From the IMG/VR virus record IMGVR_UViG_3300042197_002851, positions 1 to 26,432 of that record: DNA of 26,432 nucleotides; one strand, written 5' to 3'. The number at the start of each line of letters is the position of its first letter. The first letter of the stretch is position 1. The notes beneath the pieces were generated by a model. That model was not told the DNA's origin, did no database searches, and saw only the letters and a list, made by a program, of their open reading frames with translations. This stretch comes from a virus. Of this stretch, positions 9,211 through 17,011 are shown in pieces. A program made the position numbers and the translations under genes.

Positions 9211-9474
9211 TTAAAGAGCCTCCACCGATGAAGTAGAAAGAGCAATATGACCACAAGTCGCTCGGCTTGTTCCTTCTAATATAACAGGTATGCCGTCAAC
9301 AACAAAACGAGAAGCCCCGCCTATGACTATGGCAGAGTCGTGTTCGTTGTTGCCGTGATCTGCAACACGGTTTCCCTCCAAAGCAACAGGATAGCCGTCT
9401 ATGAAAACTGTAGAACTACCACCCAATATAATTCCACCTGCTCTGTCTATGTTTGCTCTACAAACTCTTGGCAC
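9211..9474 (-). CDS. PAAR-repeat protein capping the central spike (gp5.4-like)
   Basis: This 87-aa protein has the repetitive short-strand pattern of PAAR proteins. MPRVCRANIDRAGG is followed by GGSSTVFIDGYPVALEGNRVADHG and then a second copy, GGASRFVVDGIPVILEGTSRATCGH. His and Cys near the ends (C5, H35, C79, H81) could serve as metal ligands at the tip. In T4 (gp5.4) and in type VI secretion, PAAR proteins sharpen the tip of the beta-helical spike. The gene lies 10 nt after the gp5-like spike gene, which fits. PAAR genes in secretion systems are often followed by effector genes, and two unknown genes follow here. Confidence 0.85.
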   Translation of the reverse strand: MPRVCRANIDRAGGIILGGSSTVFIDGYPVALEGNRVADHGNNEHDSAIVIGGASRFVVDGIPVILEGTSRATCGHIALSTSSVEAL

Positions 9475-9484
9475 GTGTTATCCT

Positions 9485-10585
9485 TTACTGCACATTTACT
9501 TTGGCTGGACGAATTGTTGGTTGCCCTGAATTCATCTCTATTCTTCCGTTTTGTGTTACTACCATCACACCCGCATCGCTTATGAATGAAACCGATCTTC
9601 CTGAAAACCCAACATCTCCTTCGGAAAAGAATTCCATTTGCTTTGCCGATGCTTTAAAGTTGCCTTCACACTGTAGATTTATATCACTTTTGGCTAGCAC
9701 ATTAGCCTGCCCGTTTATCTGAACGTTTACCCCTCCACCAACAGTAAGGTTGACTCCTCCACCAACAACAATGTCTATGCCGTTCTGCCCTTCTATATAA
9801 ATTTTCTTGTCACCCAAGCATATTTCATAATCGTTTCCTACTATTTTTTCTACTCGGGTTCCTCTTGGATCCCCACTTTTCCACCCGTTTCCTACTTCAG
9901 AAAAAGAACCAGAAGCGTGATACGTATGGATTCTTTCCGATCCTGGTGTATCGTCAAACTCTTCTACATGACCGCTCTCTGTGAATCTAACGTGATTTTT
10001 AGGATATACTGCTGCATATGGGGTGGGTGGTTCGCTCCAACTACCACGAGCACCCATATCAGGAACGCTGTTGATGTTTTTTTCAACACCAACACTCTTT
10101 TTTGCGTATATGGTGGCTTCCATCTGTTCCAAAACATCATTTCTTGCCAAACGGTTGGTGTCTGTTTCTCCCACAACCGAAACGCCTAGAGGATATTTGT
10201 TATCTTGAACTCTCTCTGGTGTGGCAGGATATTGTCCAGTTTGATTATAAAATCCTTTTGGGCTATCAGGATTTCTTCTTGGTATACCACCAAAAGAACC
10301 AATTACGACTGGCTCTTGTGCGTCTTCGCCGTCTCTAAAAAACCCAAACACATGGGAACCAACAAGAAGACCTGTTGGAGACTGCCCTATACCCGAAAGT
10401 GCAGCACTAGTAATAGGTTGCATGGGATACGCCCATGGCAAATCTGAAGTTGGCAAATCAAGAAGGTTGTCTGTGTGATAACCAAAAACCCTGACCCTAC
10501 ATCTGCCTAGTCGCAAAGGATCTCCGATGTCTTCCACAACACCGTGCCACCAATAGAATCCTTCTCGTCCGGCAAACTCTTTCAT
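9485..10585 (-). CDS. gp5: Central spike protein gp5 (OB fold plus beta-helix, no lysozyme domain)
   Basis: This 366-aa protein begins with a gp5/VgrG-type OB domain: WWHGVVEDIGDPLRLGRCRVRVFGYH, LPWAYPMQP and VGSHVFGFFRDGEDAQEPVVIGSFGG (about residues 12-110). A polar linker follows. The C-terminal region (about 235-350) is a run of short alternating strands rich in G, V and N (DIVVGGGVNLTVGGGVNVQI, LAKSDINLQCEGNF, MEFFSEGDVGFSG), as in the gp5/VgrG triple-stranded beta-helix. T4 gp5 (575 aa) has a lysozyme domain between these parts. None is visible here, and the protein is shorter by about that amount. The gene lies between the gp27-like hub and the PAAR gene, the expected order of the spike complex, so spike function is well supported. 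Confidence 0.88.
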   Translation of the reverse strand: MKEFAGREGFYWWHGVVEDIGDPLRLGRCRVRVFGYHTDNLLDLPTSDLPWAYPMQPITSAALSGIGQSPTGLLVGSHVFGFFRDGEDAQEPVVIGSFGGIPRRNPDSPKGFYNQTGQYPATPERVQDNKYPLGVSVVGETDTNRLARNDVLEQMEATIYAKKSVGVEKNINSVPDMGARGSWSEPPTPYAAVYPKNHVRFTESGHVEEFDDTPGSERIHTYHASGSFSEVGNGWKSGDPRGTRVEKIVGNDYEICLGDKKIYIEGQNGIDIVVGGGVNLTVGGGVNVQINGQANVLAKSDINLQCEGNFKASAKQMEFFSEGDVGFSGRSVSFISDAGVMVVTQNGRIEMNSGQPTIRPAKVNVQ

Positions 10586-10586
10586 T

Positions 10587-11930
10587 TCATACTCCCAAAC
10601 AATTTCTTGACAGTTCTAGTTTGCAAGTGTAGTGCTTGCCAAAACTGTGACAGATTGAAGTGATCAAATATTCGCCGCTTAAAACTTTATCTTCTGGCTC
10701 ATCTAGTAGATGACCATCAGCAGAAATCTTTGGAATAAAAACTTCTACAAGATTTCCCACCCGTTTTGTGCTGTCGCCATAAATTTCAACAGACAGCCTT
10801 TGTGTCATTAAAGCGTTCATCATATACTTTCTCTTTAAAAAATATTCTTCTGCTCTTGAATTGTCAACAATATTGTTTTCCAGAGTGTAAACACTATACG
10901 GAGAGAATGAATAATAAAAATATGCAGAGTTGCTTTTTTCAAAAAACTCGTTGGTTTCTTTTTGTGTTGCCTTTACATAGTGGGGATGTTTGCCCAAGCG
11001 TTTCATTGTGTCAAACACATCTGCTTCTTTGAATGTGTATTCTCGTTTTTCTTTGTTAACTATATCATGCACACTCATACGAGACGCAATCACCCCAGAA
11101 CCTATATTCTCAATCATATCAAACCGAGAAGACTCTTGTAGACTTTGAATTTTGTTATAGATTCCTGGAAGAGCAGCAGTTCCTTTGACTCGTATTCCAC
11201 TGCCCTCATTTGTTTCGGGGTTTTTGTTAACATTGCTGTTAATGAAATAGTATTTGTCTTTACTCTTTTCTCCGTCTTCTATTATTTTATTCAAGGTCTG
11301 AAATCTATAACCTTCAAGGGTTTCATAAAAAAGATACGGAGAATAATCGGTTTCAACACCACTTATTGCTCTTTTAGACAACCATGTAATAGACTTGAAC
11401 GGGCTATAGTTTTGTGGCAACACAAAAGAAAAATTGTCAGATGATGGTTGAATAACTAGTGTGTCTTTCCACAAATACTCTGGAAAGTGTTTCTTGAAAA
11501 CTTCTCCTACCATTGTTGAAATCTTACCTTTAACCGAATATCCACACCTCTCGGTGTAGTTGTAATATCCGCCTTCGCTCATTAGGTGCAGAGTGTATTG
11601 TTGCCCACGACCATTTTCGTCTATGGTTTGATTGTCTATTTTATAGACCTTGAATGTTTTTTTGACTGGTGTTACGCCGGTAAAGTCTGTTTGGAATTCT
11701 AGTTCTAAGGTTTCTTGTCCCCGTATAGGCAACCGCTCGGGAAGGTTTAAAGAGTCTATCATATTAATCTTGGCAGTCATATAGGGAGAGAACAAATCTT
11801 CAAAAACCTCAAACGTGGTATACAAAGCACGAACATCAACACTGGTTTCGTTTATACCGGACTTAAGAATCATTTTGTTGATTCTGTAATCACCCGCTTT
11901 GGTTATATCGTTTCCGTAATTATTAGGCAC
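10587..11930 (-). CDS. Baseplate hub protein, gp27-like
   Basis: This 447-aa protein has features of hub proteins of the gp27/gpD type. The N-terminal part is a beta-rich domain (MILKSGINETSVDVRALYTTFEVFEDLFSPYMTAKINMID, LPERLPIRGQETLELEF). The middle has KISTMVGEVFKKHFPEYLWKD and SPFKSITWLSKRAI. The C-terminal SVEIYGDSTKRVGNLVEVFIP and LSGEYLITSICHSFGKHYTCKLELSR form the typical last strands of tail-tube-like domains. T4 gp27 has 391 aa and forms the trimeric ring on which gp5 sits. The gene is 1 nt upstream of the gp5-like gene and 3 nt after gp53, so it is translated with its partners. The assignment rests on position and on these motifs. Confidence 0.8.
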   Translation of the reverse strand: MPNNYGNDITKAGDYRINKMILKSGINETSVDVRALYTTFEVFEDLFSPYMTAKINMIDSLNLPERLPIRGQETLELEFQTDFTGVTPVKKTFKVYKIDNQTIDENGRGQQYTLHLMSEGGYYNYTERCGYSVKGKISTMVGEVFKKHFPEYLWKDTLVIQPSSDNFSFVLPQNYSPFKSITWLSKRAISGVETDYSPYLFYETLEGYRFQTLNKIIEDGEKSKDKYYFINSNVNKNPETNEGSGIRVKGTAALPGIYNKIQSLQESSRFDMIENIGSGVIASRMSVHDIVNKEKREYTFKEADVFDTMKRLGKHPHYVKATQKETNEFFEKSNSAYFYYSFSPYSVYTLENNIVDNSRAEEYFLKRKYMMNALMTQRLSVEIYGDSTKRVGNLVEVFIPKISADGHLLDEPEDKVLSGEYLITSICHSFGKHYTCKLELSRNCLGV

Positions 11931-11933
11931 AGA

Positions 11934-12830
11934 TTACACTCCTAGAGCCGCTTTCAATTCTTTGATTGCCGCATCTAAATACGATGGATGTAAAATCTTT
12001 ATAACTCTCTTTTTCTCGTTTCTGTCTTGTTCGTGTGTATAGTTAGAAACAGCATACAGGTCTACTTCTTCTCCGGACACCCCCATATATTTTCCAATAT
12101 AGGTTTCCCAAAACTCCACTGTTGCTCCAGTAACTCCACCAACACCAATGGGTAAAATTTGAGTGCCAACAACTGGTGGTAGTTCTTCGTAGTCTGCTAC
12201 TTGTCTAGAAAGTGGGTCAACAACAGGAAACTCTTGTGCTCCACTAGACCCTTCTCCACTAGCAGGTCTTTCAACCGTAAAATGGTGAACCGCTGTATAG
12301 TTAGGTAAAACTCTGTGAATATACACCCCCATAGTTTTTCCACTTGGCATACTAACAACTGCACCACCAACACCAAAAGAAGGAGACTCTATTGTAAACT
12401 CACAGAAAGTGTCTCTGTAGTTTTTTATAGAATCAGAACGATTATTTTGACTCAAAGTGCAACCACTAAAAAACTCGGGGCTGTAAGTAAAACCACCAAA
12501 AACAGTTTCTGTAAAATAAACAGCAACACCATAATATGCTTTTTGTATATACTGCTCAAGTGTGGATTGGGACATATACCACCCGTAATACGGATCGGTT
12601 ATGTCGTTTGCCAACAAAACAAGCCAGTGGTGATTTGGGTTTCCGTAAACACGATTGGCTATATGTTCTGGTCGCTCTCCGTCTTTAATGTTGTATTCTA
12701 TAAAAGCAGACTCGCTATTCACACGATCAGAAAATGCCACTCTGCGAAGAATATTTTTCGCCAACACATAAGTGCGATTGTTAGAAACGTATGCAGGATA
12801 CGGAAGAACTGGAAAATTCTTAAAATACAT
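11934..12830 (-). CDS. gp53: Baseplate wedge protein gp53 with a central insertion
   Basis: This 298-aa protein has the gp53 signature near its N-terminus: IEYNIKDGERPEHIANRVYGNPNHHWLVLLANDITDPYYGW, which aligns with the matching region of T4 gp53 (PEELANAIYGNP, DPYYGW). It ends with EKKRVIKILHPSYLDAAIKELKAAL, matching the T4 C-terminal RQIKII helix region. T4 gp53 has 196 aa. The extra roughly 100 residues lie in the middle (about 110-230: FGGFTYSPEFFSGCTL, VYIHRVLPNYTAVHHFTVER) and look like an inserted beta domain. gp53 clamps the gp6-gp25-gp7 wedge core. The ATG overlaps the last base of the gp48 stop (TGATG). In T4, gene 53 lies next to gene 4. Here gp4 is nearby but divergent. Confidence 0.9.
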   Translation of the reverse strand: MYFKNFPVLPYPAYVSNNRTYVLAKNILRRVAFSDRVNSESAFIEYNIKDGERPEHIANRVYGNPNHHWLVLLANDITDPYYGWYMSQSTLEQYIQKAYYGVAVYFTETVFGGFTYSPEFFSGCTLSQNNRSDSIKNYRDTFCEFTIESPSFGVGGAVVSMPSGKTMGVYIHRVLPNYTAVHHFTVERPASGEGSSGAQEFPVVDPLSRQVADYEELPPVVGTQILPIGVGGVTGATVEFWETYIGKYMGVSGEEVDLYAVSNYTHEQDRNEKKRVIKILHPSYLDAAIKELKAALGV

Positions 12831-14335
12831 CAGAAACCAGCCTCTACATCTTCGCGTGTAAGTTGAGCAACTTCAGAGAATGAAAGGGTCAAAGTGTACC
12901 CACTAGGAGAATTGTCTTTTAAGGTTGAAAACACTCCGTTGGGTGTGTAGTCCACAGAAATACTGTTTAAAACACAGCGTGATATTTTTGGAATATATTC
13001 GTTCTCAACAAAAGCACTGCCCTCGCTTCCCACAGAAGAAGACAAAAACTTGATTGTGAATTCCGCAGGAACACGAAGCATTATTTGAGCATCTAGTCCC
13101 GAGTCGCCCCCTCTAGATCTGGCTGGGTGTGAATGGTATCTAAAGGTTTCAATTATGTTCTTTATGTTCTTGACTTCTTCTTCGTTTCTGGGGTATAAGT
13201 CCCAAGAAAAACTAAAGTTTCGTATGTCTTTCTGTTGAAAAATCTTTTCAATTCTAGGATTCAAAACCAAACCAGTAACAGAGGTTAGTGCGCCCCCAAA
13301 GGGGCCTCCTCCCAAAAGAGAGGTAGCAGCAGCGGCAGCGGCTTGTTTTCCAGTTTCAACCAATGCTTCTCCTAGTCTTCCAGATTGATATCCACTAGCA
13401 AGAGCACCTATTCCAGCAACAATTCCGCTTGCTATTTTCATATCTGTGTCTGTATACGAAAAAGTTTCTTCGTTGTTTATTCGGGTACAAATAGGCAAAT
13501 ATATCGACACCATTTGATCGTATTGTGGATCTCTCTGTTGTAACAAGTCTCCCAAATTCACATCAGTAAATGGTATTTTGATTCCTGAAAGGCTTTTAGC
13601 ACCAGTAGAAGTAGCAGTTTGATCCAATAAACGATTAAAACGATTACTCAAAACAGTATCATCATAGTTCGTAGCACCAAAACTTGTGTTTCCAAAACTG
13701 TCTTTTGCGAATTCTGACGATATGCTTTCTACCCTGTCTGTTGCACTTCTAACATTTTTCTCCATTATCCGTCTACCTTCTTCGCGGGTTTCTGGATTGT
13801 TCAACAACTCGTATAGGTTTCTGTTATTTGATGGATTCTGTGGATCCACAAAATTGGGATCAAACAACATTTTCATAGCAGTTTGATCCGTTCCAATGTC
13901 TGTGGTTCCAAACTGCTGCATAAAAGTTTCGTAATTAAAATTGCCGTCTTCTATAAGACTGGTAGAACTTGCTAATTGCTCTAAATTTTCTTCTGATTCT
14001 TTTTTAAGATTTTCTGCTGCTTGGGCAAACTCTGGATTTTCCCATCTCCAAAATATCTTGAACTGCATAACATGTGGCATTTCGCTTTTTGCGTTTCCAA
14101 TATCATACGGATACCGCATAATCATTGGTTTTTCTCTAGAACCACGATTTATGGGAGTATAAGACTCTAACGCATTAACTTCAGGGGTTTCGCCACCCTG
14201 TGGAGCCATTAGTTCACGAGCAACAACCGATCCTGTTCTGGGTCTATTTGTTGCCCAACAGTAATTGGCATCTAATTGCTCTTGCGGAACTATCAGAGAG
14301 CCTATGCCTTGTCCTTTGATTGGTGGTAATGCCAT
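12830..14335 (-). CDS. gp48: Baseplate tail-tube cap protein gp48
   Basis: This 501-aa protein ends with a gp48-type tube domain: FSFSWDLYPRNEEEVKNIKNIIETFRYHSHP, FTIKFLSSSVGSEGSAF, IPKISRCVLNSISVDYTPNG and LTLSFSEVAQLTREDVEAGF. gp48 sits on top of the hub and, with gp54, starts tail-tube polymerisation. T4 gp48 has 364 aa. The extra length is largely a charged helical region (about residues 105-230) and an Ala/Gly-rich hydrophobic stretch (about 310-350: IASGIVAGIGALASGYQ, AAAAAATSLLGGGPFGGAL). It is the first gene of the leftward baseplate operon, with AGGAA about 10 nt before the ATG, and faces gp4 across 36 nt. Confidence 0.87.
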   Translation of the reverse strand: MALPPIKGQGIGSLIVPQEQLDANYCWATNRPRTGSVVARELMAPQGGETPEVNALESYTPINRGSREKPMIMRYPYDIGNAKSEMPHVMQFKIFWRWENPEFAQAAENLKKESEENLEQLASSTSLIEDGNFNYETFMQQFGTTDIGTDQTAMKMLFDPNFVDPQNPSNNRNLYELLNNPETREEGRRIMEKNVRSATDRVESISSEFAKDSFGNTSFGATNYDDTVLSNRFNRLLDQTATSTGAKSLSGIKIPFTDVNLGDLLQQRDPQYDQMVSIYLPICTRINNEETFSYTDTDMKIASGIVAGIGALASGYQSGRLGEALVETGKQAAAAAATSLLGGGPFGGALTSVTGLVLNPRIEKIFQQKDIRNFSFSWDLYPRNEEEVKNIKNIIETFRYHSHPARSRGGDSGLDAQIMLRVPAEFTIKFLSSSVGSEGSAFVENEYIPKISRCVLNSISVDYTPNGVFSTLKDNSPSGYTLTLSFSEVAQLTREDVEAGF

Positions 14336-14372
14336 TTAGATAATTCCTCGTGGGCTGTTCTACATATCTATA
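14316..14372. promoter_or_regulatory. Divergent promoter region between gp48 and gp4
   Basis: Only 36 nt separate the gp48 ATG (minus, 14335) from the gp4 ATG (plus, 14372). On the minus strand TATAGATA at 14365-14372 is one base from the T4 late promoter TATAAATA and would give a leader of about 23 nt for gp48. On the plus strand TTGATT (14316-14321), a 17-nt spacer and GATAAT (14339-14344) form a possible sigma70-like promoter for gp4, partly inside gp48. gp4 has no obvious Shine-Dalgarno site. Both assignments are weak individually. Confidence 0.35.
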
Positions 14373-14815
14373 TGCCATATAAAGGATATTTTTCACCCAT
14401 CAACCCATCCAAATATATGGGCAACCCCACCCAAATAGTATACCGCTCACTGTGGGAACGGCGGTTTATGAAATTCTGTGACTTGAGCGAAACTGTGCTG
14501 CGGTGGGGGTCAGAAGAGGTGGTAATCCCGTACATCAGCCCGCTAGACCACAAACCGCACCGCTACTTTGTGGATTTTATTGTGGAAATGCGCACCGTGA
14601 ACGGTGGAGTTAAAACAATGCTGATAGAAGTAAAACCCAAAAAGCAGACAGTAGAACCACAAAAACCAAAACGACAATCCCGAAACTACATCAACGAGGC
14701 TCGCACTTGGATAACCAACAAGGCTAAATGGGCAGCAGCCAAAACTGCTGCGGAGTCTCGTGGGTGGGAGTTTCGCGTATTAACCGAAAACGACCTATTC
14801 GGGCAGAAAACATGA
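14372..14815 (+). CDS. gp4: Head completion protein gp4 (nuclease-like)
   Basis: This 147-aa protein closely follows T4 gp4 (150 aa) along its length: MPYKGYFSPINPSKYMG, IVYRSLWERRFMKF, LRWGSEEVVIPYISPLDHK, RYFVDFIVEM, TMLIEVKPKKQT, NEARTWITNKAKWAAA and WEFRVLTENDLFG. The family (also called gp50/gp4) has a PD-(D/E)xK-like nuclease core, visible here as E31, D57 and ExK in LIEVKPK. It acts on the packaged DNA end or head vertex before tail joining. The gene starts the rightward operon, and its TGA overlaps the next ATG (ATGA). Its codons look more GC-rich than those of the genes around it. Confidence 0.93.
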   Translation: MPYKGYFSPINPSKYMGNPTQIVYRSLWERRFMKFCDLSETVLRWGSEEVVIPYISPLDHKPHRYFVDFIVEMRTVNGGVKTMLIEVKPKKQTVEPQKPKRQSRNYINEARTWITNKAKWAAAKTAAESRGWEFRVLTENDLFGQKT

Positions 14816-15396
14816 ACGCTGGTGGAGAATTAAAATTTTTACTGGAAGAAACTGTGGCAGGACTTGGTGGCACAGACCAATCGTATGTCCAATTGCTCCA
14901 CTATTTGCAAGACCAAAACGAACTTTATATGCCTTCACGATTCCTACCCGGTCAAATGGTGTTTTTTAAATATAAGCCACAAGACAAGAGGTTTTTGGGA
15001 TCGTATAAAGCGTATGACGTGTTTCCTCTAGTGATCATCACAGATGTTCACAAAGACGGCTTTGAAGGTTTGAACCTCCATTTTATTTCCAAGAAATGGA
15101 GAAAGGCACTGTTCACGGCTATAGAAACAGATCTGCCTGTTAAGCGAATGGGAAACGAATCACTTACCCGGTTAGGGGCTACATATAAAAGAATGGACGG
15201 TCTGCGAAAATTTGCATTTTTTAGACCGTGTTACAGGCGGTATGTTCGTGAAGGATTCCGAAAGCGTCCTATACTGATACCCAAACACGCATGGGATGTT
15301 TTGGTGGATGTTGACTTGGCACTGTTTGTCAAAGGCAGAAAGATGGGAATTCGTCGTATGGCATACAACTCAGTAATCTCAAGAGACAACACATGA
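14812..15396 (+). CDS. Conserved T4-like structural protein of unknown function
   Basis: This protein has 194 aa from the ATG at 14812, which overlaps the gp4 stop (ATGA). The frame extends upstream inside gp4, but that part is the shadow of gp4. The central part has a compact, aromatic-rich beta signature: QMVFFKYKPQ, YKAYDVFPLVIITDVHKDGFEGLNLHF. Basic, Arg-rich helices follow (FRPCYRRYVREGFRKR, VKGRKMGIRRM). Proteins with a similar PLVIxxxxxxxGFxGLNLH core occur in many marine T4-like phages, but I cannot name the function. In T4 the gene upstream of gp4 is gp2 (DNA end protector). A related virion role is possible but unproven. The basic C-terminal half would suit nucleic-acid contact. Its stop overlaps the following ATG. 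Confidence 0.7.
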   Translation: MNAGGELKFLLEETVAGLGGTDQSYVQLLHYLQDQNELYMPSRFLPGQMVFFKYKPQDKRFLGSYKAYDVFPLVIITDVHKDGFEGLNLHFISKKWRKALFTAIETDLPVKRMGNESLTRLGATYKRMDGLRKFAFFRPCYRRYVREGFRKRPILIPKHAWDVLVDVDLALFVKGRKMGIRRMAYNSVISRDNT

Positions 15397-16100
15397 GCGA
15401 ATTTCAAGGGTCTTCCAGAATAGAAAACATGATATCAAATATTGTGGACAACGGGCTGTTGACCACAAACCGATACGTTGCGTTGTTTCAATTACCAAAA
15501 ACCATGCTGGATGAAAATCCAAACGTTCCAAACATAACTATTCGTTGCTCAAATGTAACCATACCCGCCAGAAACGTGTCAACAGTTGGATATAGAATTT
15601 ATGGGCCCGCAAGACAGATGCCCTATGAAATTCTATATGGTGGAGAAATAACTCTTACTTACGTTTTGTCTTCTGATATGCGAGAACGAGGGTTTTTTGA
15701 AAAATGGATGAATTCGGTTATTTCTAATCGGGATTATAAAGGCGGTTTCTATGATGACTTCGTGGGAACACTAGAAGTTGTTGTTTTGGATCGGTCTGAT
15801 CAACTTGCTGCTTCTTTTTTGGTTGAAGAAGTATATCCCAAAACTGTAAGTGATATCACGTTGGCAAACGACAGAGAAAACGAATATATGACACAAGAAA
15901 TAACACTGGTATTCAGAAAATACACATCGCTTTTCTTTACCAAACAGTATCCAGAATACAATGGAGGCGACTCTCCCGCGTTAAGGAGTCGCATACCCAA
16001 AAACAATGGGGGTGGGCTCGGTATTGCTTCATTCTTTACAGATGTTCGTCAGGGCATAGGAGAAGGAATAGGAAATCTGTTTACTCCCAAATCTTCGTAA
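15393..16100 (+). CDS. Tail-tube-fold protein, probably gp54-type tube initiator
   Basis: This 235-aa protein has tail-tube-fold features: RYVALFQLPKTM near the start, then ITIRCSNVTIPARNV, MPYEILYGGEITLTYVLSSDMRERGFFEKWMNSVI, and final strands AASFLVEEVYPKTVSDI and TQEITLVFRKYTS. Both gp19 (tube) and gp54 (baseplate-to-tube initiator) share this fold. A C-terminal extension of about 45 residues with GGGLGIASFF and IGEGIGNLF follows the tube domain, as in gp54, and T4 gp19 (163 aa) lacks one. The gene sits among hub and tape-measure genes, as T4 gp54 does. I therefore prefer gp54, but a tube protein cannot be excluded. It is coupled to the previous gene by ATGA. Confidence 0.65.
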   Translation: MSEFQGSSRIENMISNIVDNGLLTTNRYVALFQLPKTMLDENPNVPNITIRCSNVTIPARNVSTVGYRIYGPARQMPYEILYGGEITLTYVLSSDMRERGFFEKWMNSVISNRDYKGGFYDDFVGTLEVVVLDRSDQLAASFLVEEVYPKTVSDITLANDRENEYMTQEITLVFRKYTSLFFTKQYPEYNGGDSPALRSRIPKNNGGGLGIASFFTDVRQGIGEGIGNLFTPKSS

Positions 16101-16121
16101 TTTTAGACAAAAGGAATCGCT

Positions 16122-16829
16122 ATGGAAAAACTTCGTATTGCTCCGTCTACAATACCGTATTACACAACCAAACTACCAATTAGTGGAATTGTAGTAAAAT
16201 ACAGACCATTCTTAGTTAAAGAAGAAAAAGTGTTGCTTGTTGCCATGCAAAGCGGAAATCCCAACCAAGTAATTGAAGCCATTAGAAACATGATACTTGC
16301 TTGCACAGACAACCAACTAGACACCAAAAAAATACCTGCTGCTGATGCAAACCACGCCATGTTGCAGATACGAGCCAAGTCTGTGGGAGAAGATTTGAAA
16401 CCCGTAATCAAATGCTTGCAATGCCAGTCAAAAACTCCAGTTAAACTAAATGTGGACAAAATACAAAATACGGTGATCAAAGAGGACGCAAACCCTAATA
16501 TAAAAATAAACGACGATATAACTTTTGTTATGAGATATCCGTCTATTCACGATCTAGACGTTACCAAAGACGAAGCCACCATGCTATTTGAAATGGCATA
16601 CTCGTGTATTGAAAAAATAATTTATAAGGGAGAAGTTCACGAAAAAGAAATGGTAAACGAAGACGACGTTAACTTGTTCGTGGACAGTCTTCTTCCAGAG
16701 CAATTCAAAAAAATACTTCAATATTTAGAGACTGCGCCATCGGTAAAATACGAAATAGACTTTAATTGCCTGAACTGTAAAAACAAAATCCACGTGGCAC
16801 TGGAGAATATAACTGATTTTTTTATCTAA
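16122..16829 (+). CDS. gp26: Baseplate hub protein, gp26-like, with paired CxxC motifs
   Basis: This 235-aa protein resembles the T4 baseplate family that includes gp26 (208 aa). It starts with a short N-terminal strand segment (PSTIPYYTTKLPISGIVVKYRPFLVKEEKVLL), followed by helices (NQVIEAIRNMIL). A split zinc-ribbon-like pair follows, C98-x2-C101 (KCLQCQSK) and C216-x2-C219 (NCLNCKNK). Between them is MRYPSIHDLDVTK and a helical bundle. gp26 takes part in assembling the central hub in T4. The start has AAGGAA about 7 nt upstream, and the gene stands 21 nt after the gp54-like gene. Its last codon overlaps the next ATG (TAATG). Confidence 0.78.
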   Translation: MEKLRIAPSTIPYYTTKLPISGIVVKYRPFLVKEEKVLLVAMQSGNPNQVIEAIRNMILACTDNQLDTKKIPAADANHAMLQIRAKSVGEDLKPVIKCLQCQSKTPVKLNVDKIQNTVIKEDANPNIKINDDITFVMRYPSIHDLDVTKDEATMLFEMAYSCIEKIIYKGEVHEKEMVNEDDVNLFVDSLLPEQFKKILQYLETAPSVKYEIDFNCLNCKNKIHVALENITDFFI

Positions 16830-17011
16830 TGCTGACACATACCGATCTGTCAGCGTTCTATAAAACTAACTTTTCACTTCTACAGCACCACAAATACTCT
16901 TTGGACGAAATAGAGTCGCTTATTCCTTGGGAACGAGAGGTATACATAAATTTGCTTATATCATATTTGAAAGAAGAGCGAGAAAAGACAAAAAACAAGA
17001 AACGGGCGTAA
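16829..17011 (+). CDS. Small conserved protein between gp26 and tape measure
   Basis: This 60-aa protein reads LSAFYKTNFSLLQHHKYSL then DEIESLIPWEREVYINLLI and a very basic tail (EEREKTKNKKRA). The HHKYS-x-DEIE-x-x-x-PWERE-x-Y pattern is one I associate with small proteins next to hub and tape-measure genes in marine T4-like phages, sometimes annotated as a hub assembly factor (gp51). T4 gp51 is much longer. In many tailed phages a short ORF just before the tape measure is a tape-measure chaperone, often made by a frameshift. Here I see no slippery run at the junction, and the gene has its own stop one base before the tape-measure ATG. Start and stop overlap or abut both neighbours, so it is certainly translated in the operon. 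Confidence 0.65.
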   Translation: MLTHTDLSAFYKTNFSLLQHHKYSLDEIESLIPWEREVYINLLISYLKEEREKTKNKKRA

